Assembly (NCBI GenBank): GCA_963575745.1
Contig: CAUYUJ010014624.1
Span: forward strand, 178,985 to 242,984
DNA length: 64,000 nucleotides
Reading direction: 5' to 3'
From: Prorocentrum cordatum
Taxonomy: Eukaryota; Sar; Dinophyceae; Prorocentrales; Prorocentraceae
Part shown: in pieces, positions 53,044 to 64,000 of the stretch
Position numbering within the stretch: the first letter of the stretch is position 1
Layout: every line of letters starts with the position of its first letter
The notes under the pieces: generated by a model
Databases searched by the model: none
Told to the model about the DNA's origin: nothing
What the model saw: the letters and a program-made list of their open reading frames with translations, nothing else
Position numbers and translations under genes: made by a program

Positions 53044-53650
53044 ACGTGAGCTGGTTCGCAAACCCTTGTGTCCTATCCTCCCCGTTCGTCCGACCCGATC
53101 GGGGGGTGGAGCACTGGGGGAGGAGTTTATCCCTGTACTCGGCTCTTTTCGCTGCCCGCCTCTATTATACTTGGGTGCCTCGCATCAGGATTGGCAGCAA
53201 GTTCCTGGTGTCTTCAGGATGCGGGCGAGCGAGCGAGGGGATGTGGGGACAGTTCTTGTCCCCGGCAAGGGCTCTTGCCCAGGGTTTTGTTTCAGCCGGC
53301 AGGCCTTTAGCCCTAGACCAGAGAGGTAACGAGCAGGTGGCGTCGGATCTGGGCGCATAGAAATACGTGCGCGCAGAGGGTGGGTATCCAACATGCGTTT
53401 CGGCACGCACGCGTCGGGCACGTGTTTTCAAAAGTTTCTGGCGCCAACGGGACTACAGCTGGGATGTCAAGCATGTGGTCGTCGGAGTCTTTCCATTTCC
53501 CAAACAGTGCTGTAGCACTAGGGGCTCTGACGTCTTCTCTAAGGAACTGAGCCTGGCTGGCGGTCTGGCGGTTTCGTGCTCGCCGTCGCCGCCCCGTCGC
53601 CGCCTAGTCGCCGCCTAGCTTTATCGCGGCCGCGACGGTCGCGCCAAGCT
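53044..53650. other. No supported gene
   Basis: Unique-looking sequence; a GTGGGTATCCAACATGCG patch near 53380 resembles units at 58190-58540. Confidence 0.35.
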
Positions 53651-55784
53651 AGTTGGCCGCTCTGCGCGCGAGCTCGCGCGCGCTAGCGCGGCCGCTGCGA
53701 TGCGCCAGCCAGCGTTCAGCAGACATCGCAATCGCCGCCGCGGTGGTTGTACAAATCAACTTGCGGGTGGGCGGGTGGGATGATTGCGCGAGCAGTCGGG
53801 TTGACAACGCCAATTTCGGCAAGGTGACTTCATTCCCCGTTGCTAAACGAGTATTTGGGCTGACCCCCCCAGAATTCACGGTTCATCTGTCCGTATTGCA
53901 TGTTGCATGTAATTTTGCCCCATCGCCCACCCTACGTATGAATTCGTATCATCCCAGGCAGGCCAGTATCCGCCCTCGCCCCTCATCCCCTGAAAAATAC
54001 GATGCGCGCCCTCGTCTATCACAAACCAGGAATGTTCACGGGTCCTTTGCAACAGTGGGACGAAGTGTACGTGCGCGTCGTCTCGCGCGCGTGCCGAAAT
54101 CTTTGAATAAACCATAGGCTCCGTAAGGATGTCAAGATCGAATGTCCCGAACATATAAAACAGAACATCTTTCGCACCACGGATTTCCAGGATAAGTTTG
54201 CGCTCGGGCTCTTGCGAATACGTAGGGAAAACGTCGGGTTTCGACATGTTCATCACTTGCTACTAAGCGGGCCTCTCGCGCGCGCATTTTGGAATCGCTC
54301 GAGCGCCCTTGCGCGCGTGCTGTCGCAAGAACCCCTTACAGCAAACATAACGAAGTGCACGCGCGCGCGTCGTCGCGTGCTCTTGCCGAAATCCGTCAAA
54401 CCCGATTGGTTTCGTAATGATTTCAAAGTTGAGTGCCCCGGCCGCAAATATTTTTTGATTCAACATCAGTGATCAAACATGCTTGCGCTCGCGCTGCTGC
54501 GAACCGTTTAGAAAGTCATAGGTGTTTCTTTTTCCCCAACACTTTCATTAACTTCGGTCACACGGGCCCCTCCCGCCGCACGTCGAAATCATTCGAACGC
54601 CCTTGCGCGCGAACTGGTGGGGGGGGCAGGGTCCGCGTCTAACAACAAAGCGGGCAACTCTCGCGCGTCGACCGCGCGCGCATGTCGAACTCCCTCCAAA
54701 CCTCCATCGCCGACGCATAGGCGCCGTCATCGTCGTCGGCCTGATCAGCATCGGCGCCGTCATTGGCCTTGCCGTCGTCGTAGTCATCGTCACCAGCCTC
54801 GCTACCATCAGCATGGCGTCCATCGTCGCCGCCGCTGCCATGATAGCGCGCCCGCTCAAGTGGCCGACTCGCATTGAAATGCCCAGTGGGAAGTGCCCAG
54901 CGGTCAGTGCCACCGCGACCGCGTCGGTAGCGCAGAACTATCTAACCGCTGCCCGCGCCAGCATGCGCGGGCTAGCGCGGCCGCACAGATGCACCAGCCA
55001 ATTCCAAGCTATCATCGCAATCGCCGCCGCATGCGTTTTGCGAACCAAACTGCGGGTGGGTGGATGGGATGTCTGCGCGAGCACTGGACTGGACAATGCT
55101 TTGCGAACAGAAACTATTTCTCTTCTCCCGAGGGGCATTTTCAATCCCCCCTGGAATTCGCCGCTCCCCTGCTTTCGTGTGTCAATTGACATGTGTTTCT
55201 TCTCCATCGTCCATCCTAACTATCAGCGCGCGCCATCCCAGCCAGGCCGGCATCGCCCCCCTTTCATCTCTCGCAGGAGTTATTCTGCGCGCGCACTCGT
55301 TTATCAACAAACAATAATTTCCATCAGTCCTTTGCAGCAGTGGGACGAAGTGCGCGCGTGCGCGTCGTCGCGCGCGCGTATTGTAATCTTTCAAACGCGC
55401 CAGGTTGTGTCCGGATTTCAACATAAAGCGCCACGAAAACAAATTGAAAGACATGGTTTCGCAACGAGGAATTTCAAAAACAACTTGCGCTCGCGCTCTT
55501 GAAGATTCTCCAGAAAACAATATGTCTTTCATCATTTTCATACAATGTCACCACACGGGCCTCTCGAGCGCGCGTGTCGGAATCGTTCGAACGCCCATGC
55601 GCGCGTGCTGTCGCAAAAACCTTCTACAAGAAACAGAAAGAAGAGCACGCGCGCGCGTCGTCACAGACGAGGCCGGAATAGTTCAAAACCTTGGGTTCCG
55701 TAGGGTTTTCAAACCGAGTGTCCCGAACATCTCTCTCTCGCTCTCTTTCTCTATCCACTCTCTCTCTCTCTTTCTTTCTTTCTT

Positions 55785-55843
<59 letters not shown>

Positions 55844-57960
55844 CGTTCTCTTCCTCTTCCTATATCTACATATATATATCTATATTTACACACGCGTGAT
55901 TGTATAAACACATGGAATTGCAGCATCTGCTGTCAAAGAACTGCGCGCGATTTTGTTCGTTGTTTTTACAACAAATGGTTATGTAACGTTGTCCCAAATT
56001 CTGGCAGCCCAACCTTTCGTGCCGCGTGTCGAACTCATTCGCACGCCCTTGCGAGCGTACTCGGGGGGGGCGCAATCCGTGTCAAACCATAGCACGCGGA
56101 CCACTCGCGCGCGTCGGCCGCGCGCGCATGCCGAACCTTGTCCAAAACTTCATCACCCGCGCGAGGACATCGTCGTCGTTCTCGGCAGGCGTGATCAACG
56201 TCGGCGCCGTCATTCGCCTTGCCGTCGCCATCGCCACCATCGTCACCATCATCACTACTCTAGTCATCGTAACTACCGTTGTCGGCGCCGCCATGATACC
56301 GAGTCCGCCCAAGCGGCCGGCTCGCACTGGAATGTCCGCTGGGAAGTGCCCGGCGGTCAGCGCCACCGCGGCCGCGTCGGCCACGCCGCACTAGCTGGCC
56401 GTTGCGCGCGCGAGCATGCTCGGGCTAGCGCGGCCGCGGAGATGCAACAGCCAACCCGTCGCATGGGTTTCCCAAACGAAGTTGCGGGTGGGTTGGTGGG
56501 GTGATTGCGCGAGCAGTCGGGTCGACGAATCACTGCGAGCGTTGGTGAATTTTTCGTTCAAGATGCATTGGTTCTACCACCCTTTCCCCCCGAACTTCTC
56601 GTTTCACCGGGAACCTATGCAAAACGCATATGAGCCTGACCCAATTTCCATCCTACCTGTGAAATCATTCTATCCCAGCTAGGCCAGCATCGGGCCCCCC
56701 CCTCGGTTCATTTGCAACAAAAAAGATGTCAAAGTCGAGTGTCCGAAACATATTTCGTTTCAGCAAAAGCGTGCGCGTGATTGCGAATTCTTAACAAAAC
56801 CATGCGTTTGTTCAATTCTATCATAGAGTGCTACCAGACGGGCTTCGCGCGCGCACATGTCGAAATCGTTCGAACGCCCTTGCGCGCGTGCTGGGGTGGC
56901 ACGATCCGTGTCAAATAATACCATGCGTCACCTTCGCGCGTATGCCGCGCGCGCATCTCGAATTCTTTCCAACAGAACTTTCACCGCCGCGAAGACGCCG
57001 TCATCGTCGTCGGCGTGATCAGCGTCGGCGCCGTCATATGCTGCCCCGCCGTCGCTGTCAGCATCGCCACCAGCATCGCAACTATCATCATCGTGTCTAC
57101 TGTTGTCGACGTTGCCAAAATACCGCGCCCGCCCAAGTCGCCGACTCGCAGTGAAGTGCCCGTTGGGAAGTGGCCAGCGGTCAGCGCCACCGTGGCCGCG
57201 TCGGTCGCGCGCGCCAAAATATGGCCGCTGCGCGCGCGAGCATGCGCGGGCTAGCGCGACCGCAGAAGTGCACCCGCCAACTCCCAGCACTCATCGCAAT
57301 ATCTCCCGCATGGGTTTTGCAAACCAAGTTGCGGGTCGGTGGGTGGGATGATTGCGTGAGTTGTGGAGGTGGCAGCTTCAAGTTCGGCAAATGAATTGCG
57401 CCGCGTCGGTTGCATTCAAGTATATTGCAACGCGTAGTTTGCATTACGCAGGTTGCACCACGACTGGCATCATATTGCACAGCATAGAACGCACCATACA
57501 TTTTGCGTCACGTATCGATTGGCCTTCGGCCCACCCCGCCTCGCGCGCGCGCGTGTCGAAATCAATCGAACGCTTTTGCGCACGTGCTTGGGGGGGAGGG
57601 CGCGGTCCCCGGCAAATAACGCCATGCGGGCCCCTCGCGCCAATCGGCCGCGCGGACATGTCAAACTCTTTCCTCAACCTTCATCACCGACACGTGGGCA
57701 TTTTTGTCGTCATCGGCGTGATCAGCATCGGCGCCGTTATTGGCCATTGGCCTTGCCGTCGAGCTCGTCATCGCCGCAACCAGCATCAGTGTAATCATAA
57801 TCGTGTGTTGCCGTCGATGTAGCCATGGTGCCGCGCCTGCTCGAGCCACCGACTCGCGCTGCAGTGCCCGCGCGTCAGCGCGGCTTGCGAAACGCGCTGT
57901 GGAACCCCCAGCGGCCAGCGCCACCGCGGCCGCGCCAGTCGCCCCGCGAGCAGTGGAGTT
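53651..57960 (+). repeat. Tandem array of diverged 0.7-1.4-kb units
   Basis: The anchor GCGGGCTAGCGCGGCCGC, or a variant, recurs at about 53680, 54968, 56420 and 57245. The anchor GTGATCAGCATCGGCGCCGT recurs at about 54740, 56190, 57016 and 57718. Short GTCGAAATC-TTCGAACGCC segments recur between. Unit lengths differ because of internal gains and losses. Open frames read as hydrophobic Val/Ile/Ala stretches, but no unit keeps an intact ORF. Confidence 0.75.
55725..55845. repeat. (CT)n microsatellite
   Basis: CTCTCT with TTTC interruptions, ending in TATATA. Confidence 0.95.
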
Positions 57961-58135
57961 GATAACGCGTTGCGGACAAAAACTAATTGCACCACGTAAA
58001 ATGTAACACGTATATTGCACAACTCAAACTGCACAACATGAGTTGCAAATCGTAGATTGCACACCATTGGTTGCGCCAAGTAGCTTGCACCACAGCTATT
58101 GGCCCACCTACATTGCACAACCCACGCCGCTAGAA
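57961..58135 (+). repeat. Degenerate ATTGCACAAC-type short repeat
   Basis: TTGCACCAC, ATTGCACAA, GTTGCAAAT and TTGCACACC units recur every 15-20 bases. A related patch lies at 57405-57510. Confidence 0.6.
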
Positions 58136-58184
58136 ACACTTTGTATGGGGCCCACGCTGGCTAACACGCAAAACATCGCGCACA

Positions 58185-58560
58185 GAGAAAAAGGTATCCA
58201 ATGTGCGCGTGATGCGCGCGCATTTTGAGTTTTCGCAGGTCCACGTCCCGCTGGTGATGTCGAAATATTGTCGTCGAGATGCCCGCGCGTTAAAAATCTG
58301 TGCGCGGAGGGGGGTATCCAACAAACCTTTCGCGTGCACAAGGAGGAAATCGAACATGCGGTCGCCGGATTCCTCACATGCGCAAATACGTGCACAAAGG
58401 AGGGTCGAACATGCGTCTGGCGAGTGCGAATTTGGTACGTCCGTCCGTGTGCCCAGACACCCCGAAGGAATTGTCGATCATGCGGTCGGTGAATTCATCG
58501 CGCGTGCAAGTACGCGCGTGGAAAGGGGTACCCAATATACATTCGTCACGCGTGTTTTTG
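58185..58560 (+). repeat. Diverged tandem units with GGGTATCCAAC-like motif
   Basis: GTATCCAA or GTACCCAA motifs appear at about 58192, 58313 and 58530, with ATGCGGTCG-GAATTC segments between. Confidence 0.45.
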
Positions 58561-59471
58561 AAACGTGCGTTCATGCGCCTGGGCCCCCATGCCGCTTTCG
58601 TTCCCGCTCGCTCTGCTTGTTGTTTTTCGACGGTCCTTTGGGTTGGCTAGCGTTCTTTCTGAATTACACATGAGGTATCAAATCCGTCCTGTGTGTGCCC
58701 CGCCTGGCCTGGTCTCCGCCAAGTGGTGCCACTAGCTGGTCGGAGAGACAAAATGTGCATGATGTCCTGTACGTGTTTGTGCGCGGACTGCGTTTGCATG
58801 GGACTCTCTTGGGCCGTCCTGGGGACCTCTTGGTCGTCTGGGAGGTCTCTTGCGGCCGTATTTCGGTCGTCGAGGCGCCCTCTAAGGCCGTCTTCGGCCC
58901 CTCCGGAGGCCCTCTTGGGCCAGCTTGGGGCTCTCTTTGGGCCGTCTAGGGGCCCTCTTGGGCCGGCTTGGGGCCATCTTGGAGGCCTCCAGGACCATGT
59001 GGAGCTGCAGGAAGCCCGACAAGGTGAAGACGCCCAAATCTCTGAAAACTTCCAGACGATCTGTGATTTGGGTTCCTTCGGGCTCTATTGGTAGTTCTCT
59101 CGTGGCACTTTGTCTTGAGGCTACTTTGGGGTCATGTTAGAGGCATCGTGGGCCGTCCAGGCGGCCTTGTTTGCTTGCCTCGGCCTTCATGAAAGTTCGG
59201 GAGCCCGGTTCCATCGCTTCTTACGAGGGAACGTGGCCTCGGCAGTGCGGGTCCATGGTTTTGTCCGAAGGATCGTGACCTTGGGAGAGCGGGCCCATAG
59301 TGTCTTGAGAGGGGCCGTGACCTCGGGAAGCGGGGCGATGCACGCGCGCAAGTGCGGATAGAAGCCTCATCGAACAGCATTCACGTGCCACGTCTCCACG
59401 TGCCCGGGGGACACATTCGATTACGCCTCCACGTGCCAGGGGCCAGGGGCAATGTGTCTTTCCCTCTCTCG

Positions 59472-59502
<31 letters not shown>

Positions 59503-60839
59503 GCTCGGGGGGGGGTCGAGGGGAAGGGCAGCCTCCAGCACCCGGGGGGGGGCAACCAGGCCTGGGCAGGGCAGCTGGCGGCGAACCCCTGGTGCCAAAC
59601 CGCACCCGCCCGCGCGCGGCAGCAACGCCAGAGTTTTTGGAGGCGAGGCTGAGGAGGAGGAAGAGGAGCGGAGGGGACAACAGCAGCGTCGGCCAGGCGG
59701 AGGGGGGCAGGAAAGAGGGGGGCGGGTGCGGGGGCGGATGTGGTGGGAGCAGTTGTCGCGGCGGTGGTCGTGGAGGTCGCAGTCGCCTTGGTGGTGGTCG
59801 TGACGGTCGTCAAGTTGTAGTGGTGGAGGCGGTGGTTATGGTCGTAGGCATCGTGGTGTCGTCAAGGCGGTGGTCGCAGTGGTCGTGATAGTCGTGGCGG
59901 TCGTGGTCCGCGGACACATCCAAAACCTGGAAAACATTCGGGACGTGCCATGTGCACGTATCCCCTAAGGCCTAGACAGCCGATGATACTGCCACAACAA
60001 TCACGCGAGGACGCGGGGAGAGGAGGAGGAGGAGGAAGAGAAACAGGGAAGGAGAATGCAAGTGGAAGCCGAGACCGAGTGTGACGGTCCAGGAGTGCTT
60101 GACGTCCGATGCCCTCCTCTGTTGCCATCTCCCGGTCCTCGTCTATCTCCTCCTCGACTCCTCCTTCCCCTCCGCCTCCTTGGAGTCGAAAGTGTGTACG
60201 GCAGTTTGCTGGTTTGGTCTCGTGGCGAATCCGGTGGAATAGAGTGTTGGTGCTTTTGTTGTCCGCTAAGGGGGGCAAGATTTGTCCGCCCGGCGCTGGG
60301 CCAGCAGCTGTCGGCAATGTAGTTGTAGCCTTTGTGGATCGCCTCAAGCATACAACTTTTTAGCATTGCTTGTCTGCCTGTGTGGAGTGCATTCCGGCTG
60401 TGCATCGTCTCCCCCCACGCCCTGCGGGGTGATCTCCTCCCTTGTTCCGTCCAAAAGAAAAGTCGTGGCGGTCGTGGTGGAGGAAGTGGTGGTTGTGGTC
60501 GTGGTGGTGGGCGTCGTAGCGGTGGCGGCGTCGTCGCTGTGGTCGTGGAGATGGTCGACGTGGTCTCTCTCTCTCTCTCTCTCTCTTTCTCGTTATCTTG
60601 TTTATTTCTCTCTCTCTCTCTGTATATGTATGTAAATGCAGTTGCATGTTCATGCGCATATCTCTCTACACACATATATTTATATGCATCATTGAATCGT
60701 AGATCTGCTTATATATGTAGAGAGAGGGCAAGAAAGAGAGAGCTCCCCCTCGTAGAGACCCATGGCCACCAAATCTTATGCCTCCAAGTGTTTAGGGGGA
60801 CATCGATCCCACGGACCCGTGCGGGACACAGGTCGAGGC
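58561..60839. other. No supported gene; minisatellite and microsatellite tracts
   Basis: G-rich minisatellite at 58795-59000, CT runs at 59459-59510 and 60564-60625, and GGTCGTGGTGG-like runs at 59750-59910 and 60460-60555. Confidence 0.5.
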
Positions 60840-61240
60840 AAGCTAAGGTCCAGCTCAGCCCAGTTCAGCCCTGGCAATTCCAGCCCAGCTCAGCCCAGCT
60901 GTGTCCAGTTCAGCTCAGCATGTTCCGCTCCGGTCCGCGCCGGTCCAACTCAGCCTAGCTCAGCTTTGCTCCGTCGGGCTTAGCCCAGCCGAGGCCAGCC
61001 CTCTCCAGATCAGTCCAGCTCAGCCAAGCTCACGCCATCTCAGCCCAGCTCCGTTTACCCTGTCCAGGCCAATCCACTTCACCCTGTACGCACATATGTA
61101 CCTGCAAAAGTACATGTATGTATGCGCTGGTCCTGCTCAAATCATGTCGACCCAGCGAAGTTCAGCCATGCCCAGCTCCCCCACTCCGAGCGCAGCCCAG
61201 CACAGCCCAATATCAGTTCAACCCAGCATATCACAACCCA
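60840..61240 (+). repeat. CAGCTCAGCCCAG minisatellite
   Basis: CCAGCTCAGCCCAGTTCAGC-like 10-bp units recur with divergence, interrupted by unique sequence near 61080-61140. Confidence 0.7.
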
Positions 61241-61352
61241 TTCTCACTGCTGCGGCCCAGGTCAGTCTCTGCAGCCATCTCGCCTCTAGAAACGATCGAT
61301 TTGGGTTGTTTTGGCACAGATCCTCCTGCTGCTCCGCCGGACGTTTCCACCC

Positions 61353-62069
61353 ATGGTGCGCCTCACAAGTGTCTTGCTGCTGCTCGTCATCGGCACTGCT
61401 GCGCAGCATAGCAAGAAGGGGGTGTGCAACGTGGACACAGGTGGCACCTGCAGGGTCTTCGGCTGCAACGATTGGCGGGGTGGCGCCAAGTGCGACAAGG
61501 AGGCGGATCACAAGTGCATGTGCCCGCCGGGGAAGTGCTCGTCGAAGGATGGCATCTGCGTCGAGGAGGACAAGCATGCAGCCAGCCAGTACGACGTGAA
61601 CACTGGATCAACTTGTGACCCAATCTTGGGTTTTTGGGGATGCTCGGCTGATCTGGGGCCAACCGACTGCGTCGCTGGGAAGTGCCTCTGCGAGGCCGGA
61701 AAGTTCTACATCTGCCACGAAGTGCCCGACACAGAGGGTCAGAGAACGATGTCTGGTTGCTCGAAAGAGTGCAAGTGCCAGAAGCCAAGCGATTGGGGCA
61801 GCAAGGCACAGTGCGTCCCCAAGAATCCATGTGCCTGCGGCAAATTCCGCCGCTGTGCCAGCGCAGCAGCGCAGCAGGAAGGAGGCTGGTGCTTCAGAAC
61901 CGGGCCAGTTCAGTGCTCTGTGTTAACTGGCGCGGGTCCTGATCGCCCTCTCATTGTCTTCCTTCCTCATCCTTTACCTCGTCCTCACACTTCGTCCCCG
62001 TTGGAGGCACTTTGTAGACTGATTGGGGCCCTCTTCGGGGCTTGTTGGGCTCTCCTGGGTGCCTCTTGA
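61353..62069 (+). CDS. Secreted Cys-rich protein with two tandem Cys modules
   Basis: The ATGG at 61353 begins a clear signal peptide (MVRLTSVLLLLVIGTAAQ). Two related modules follow: DTGGTCRVFGC...CMCPPGKCSS-GICV (residues 28-70) and NTGSTCDPILGFWGC...TDCVAGKCLCEAG (83-116). A third Cys-rich stretch, CSKECKCQKP...NPCACGKF, comes after. About 20 Cys residues suggest an extracellular, disulfide-bonded protein. From memory, TGGTC-x3-GC...GKCxC modules are common in dinoflagellate secreted proteins; no toxin family is implied. Reliable coding ends near 61905. The rest of the frame runs into a G-rich minisatellite and is probably intron or 3' UTR. A T-rich stretch ending TTTTGGCACAG at 61308-61318 could be a splice acceptor. 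Confidence 0.6.
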   Translation: MVRLTSVLLLLVIGTAAQHSKKGVCNVDTGGTCRVFGCNDWRGGAKCDKEADHKCMCPPGKCSSKDGICVEEDKHAASQYDVNTGSTCDPILGFWGCSADLGPTDCVAGKCLCEAGKFYICHEVPDTEGQRTMSGCSKECKCQKPSDWGSKAQCVPKNPCACGKFRRCASAAAQQEGGWCFRTGPVQCSVLTGAGPDRPLIVFLPHPLPRPHTSSPLEALCRLIGALFGACWALLGAS

Positions 62070-63104
62070 GGCGCTGGGGTCCGTTGCGGGTCCGTCGAGG
62101 GTATCGGGGTTGTCGTGAGCGCGATGCTTCACGGGGCTCTGCTGAAAAGGCTCATCTTAAGGACGACTGTGTGGGTCCTGGAGCCGTCTTGACGCCCTCG
62201 TGGGTCGTCTTGGGGGCGCTCTCGCGCAATACTGAGGTTGCATTGGGGCACTATTGATGGAGTTAGGGGTCGTCTTGGCGTCTTGGTAGCTTCCTGGGGC
62301 TATCTGAAGCTGTCTCGAAGACATCTGAAGCCGGAAAACCTAGGGGTCAACCACACTTTGATTTCCCGTTGGTTTTTCAGTGTGGTTTGCTTCTGAGGGC
62401 TTCGCTGGAGGGCTTTTTAGGGTTTCTTGGGTATCTCGGGAGCCTGCGGGGGCTCGCTGGGCCGTCTTTGGATTGAATTTGGGCGTCTTGCCCCCGCTCT
62501 GGAGCTCTCTTCGGGATCGATTTGCAGCCGCGTGGAGGCCGAAAAGGACGGAGAGCAGAGTGAGGGGAACAACCAATGACATCAACAGAAAAACTTTGAG
62601 GTCCGCGCGGGTTCCTCGCACCGGCGCAGTAGCCACCTGGCGGCGCCTCCGTCGCCGTCCCTGGCGGGTGCCGCGCGCCGGGGAGGAGAGTCCACCACCC
62701 CATCCGAGAAATCCGTGCGGACCAACGAGTACGTGTGTTCATGTCATTGTTTGTTCCCCTGCGGCGCGTGCTGCGAGGGGGAGGGGTCATCCCTAGAAGC
62801 GCTACAGACACCTTATCCCACAACACGCAAGCCTTTCCAGCACGCCCCAACGTGCCGTTGGCACGTTGGCGGACACGGTCATCACCATGTAGGTTTGGAG
62901 CCAGTGGATCCCACTCTTTCCGAGGAGGGCGTTGAAGGCGGACCCGGCACAGATGGTCTGATGCATTTTGTTCGCCCATGGTACTTGGACGGTCCGCGTC
63001 AGAATGTCTTAGCTGACCAGCTCGCGCAGTAGGTTTAGTAGAATATGTGGACAGGAAAACCCCCACCCCATCTCAGGTCGTTCCAGCATCCTTTCACCAA
63101 GTGC
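62070..63104. other. No supported gene; G-rich minisatellite at about 62000-62530
   Basis: Frames on both strands are open but show no motif. Confidence 0.4.
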
Positions 63105-63308
63105 CTATACCCTGGTGTTCCGGTCCCTTGCAGGCCCGAGTTCCCCCTCCTCATCCTCGTTTGCATCCTTCTTCATCTTCTCCCTCTTCTTCGAGGCGCC
63201 CACAATGGCACGTAACGCCAAGTCCCTTGCTTGGAACGCCAAACTCCCGATGGGCAATACAGACTCTAGTGCGAACGCGATGTATTGCATGAGCTGCTCT
63301 ACAGGCAT
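63105..63308 (-). CDS. Possible short exon or small ORF (67 codons)
   Basis: From ATG at 63308 the minus strand reads MPVEQLMQYIAFALESVLPI, then FQARDLALRAIVGASKKREK and an acidic stretch, with balanced composition unlike neighbouring chance frames. No domain is recognised. It could be one exon of a gene extending either way, or a retroposed fragment. Confidence 0.3.
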   Translation of the reverse strand: MPVEQLMQYIAFALESVLPIGSLAFQARDLALRAIVGASKKREKMKKDANEDEEGELGPARDRNTRV

Positions 63309-64000
63309 GTGCTCAGTTTACAGTGCTCATCCTCTTGCTGTTGTTCCTCATACCCCTTGCTACCCAGGTCATCCGTGCCTCTTCTGCTACCATGAGCTTC
63401 TTGCGCTTGTCTGCCCCCCTCCCTGATCCTCCTCCGTTTCCTTGCCCTCCCCTCCTCATTATACTCATCGTCGTTGTCATCGTCCTCCTATTCGTCGTTG
63501 CCGTCGTACCCCATCCAGCCCCCTCCAACGCGAAACAATGCCGCGTCGCGCGAATGCAGTGGAACGAGGCGCAAAGTTGAGCAACTCAGCTCAGTTCAGA
63601 ACATCGCAAAACAAAGCAACAACGCGACACACATCATCGCTGCTTTTGTGTGTAAAGTTCGTGTTGTACCCAGATGGAACTATGTCTTGAGCTTCGCATT
63701 CGAATTGCATGGTTTCAAGAGGCTTGCGCCATTCCGCCGACCTCCAGAAGATGCGTGGAGTCCACTGCTGAGGCGTCGTGGGCTTCTTGAGCATTACGTG
63801 GGGAATGTTGTGGGCGTCTTGGGAGCTGTTTGGGGGCCTGACGGAGCCTCCTGGAGATAGTTTGAAGCGTGCTGGGTGCCGCTTTGAGGCCTCTTTTGGG
63901 TCTCTTGGGAACTCTGAGGCTTATTAGGGGCCTCTTTTGGGCCACTTGAGGGCTTCTTCGGGCCTTTGGGGGGCCTCTTGGGGCGGAAAGATAGGATGTT
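63309..64000. other. Window end, no supported gene
   Basis: CTC/CGT patches around 63410-63500 and a G-rich minisatellite from about 63770. Confidence 0.4.

Noticed and set aside
61297-61318. Possible relict spliced leader before the Cys-rich gene
   Set aside because: Only TTTTGGC-CAG matches; the preceding bases do not. It is more simply a T-rich splice acceptor.

Overview
This window looks like nuclear DNA of a dinoflagellate. The best single piece of evidence is at 14038-14059, which matches the 22-nt dinoflagellate spliced leader (DinoSL) base for base. Decayed DinoSL copies lie upstream of other genes. Further support comes from GC-rich third codon positions, introns with apparent GC and GA donors, genes arranged mainly on one strand, two different non-LTR retrotransposons, and large amounts of purine/pyrimidine microsatellite. 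I cannot fix the genus from sequence alone; a Prorocentrum or Symbiodiniaceae-type genome would fit.

Region 1 (1-13.2 kb, all + strand) holds three non-standard genes in a row. The first is a multi-exon gene ending in a Gly/Pro-rich linker, a Cys/His domain and an RGG/Ser tail (1-3908). The second is an intronless, divergent C5-cytosine-methyltransferase-like gene (6670-8448). The third is a two-exon gene of about 1,030 codons with an N-terminal Cys cluster (9897-13242). The second and third have relict DinoSL sequences just upstream, so they probably descend from reverse-transcribed mRNAs. Between them lie a 1-kb decamer satellite, a 170-bp foldback and a duplicated gene 3' end.

Region 2 (14.0-28.5 kb) is dominated by retroelements. 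A full-length LINE (14038-21120) starts exactly at the spliced leader and is bounded by an exact 14-bp direct repeat. Its two ORFs encode a zinc/coiled-coil ORF1 and an endonuclease-RT-zinc-RNase H ORF2. On the minus strand a second element (24214-28453, RT plus RNase H, no endonuclease) sits inside a (GA)n microsatellite, bounded by a 16-bp direct repeat. Between them is the C-terminal part of a large dinoflagellate ORF family (22798-23604).

Region 3 (28.9-34.9 kb) has a multi-exon gene of unknown function (29212-31860) and a frameshifted member of what appears to be the same dinoflagellate ORF superfamily (about 32276-34917).

Region 4 (35-64 kb) is mostly non-coding. It contains microsatellites, minisatellites, a 407-bp tandem duplication, a tandem array of 0.7-1.4-kb units, a 184-bp foldback, two copies of a 180-bp MITE, and a 1.1-kb unit with long inverted arms. 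The only genes I support are a decayed minus-strand gene near 45 kb, a secreted Cys-rich protein at 61353 and perhaps a short minus-strand exon near 63.2 kb. I found no tRNA, rRNA, CRISPR array or bacterial-type operon.
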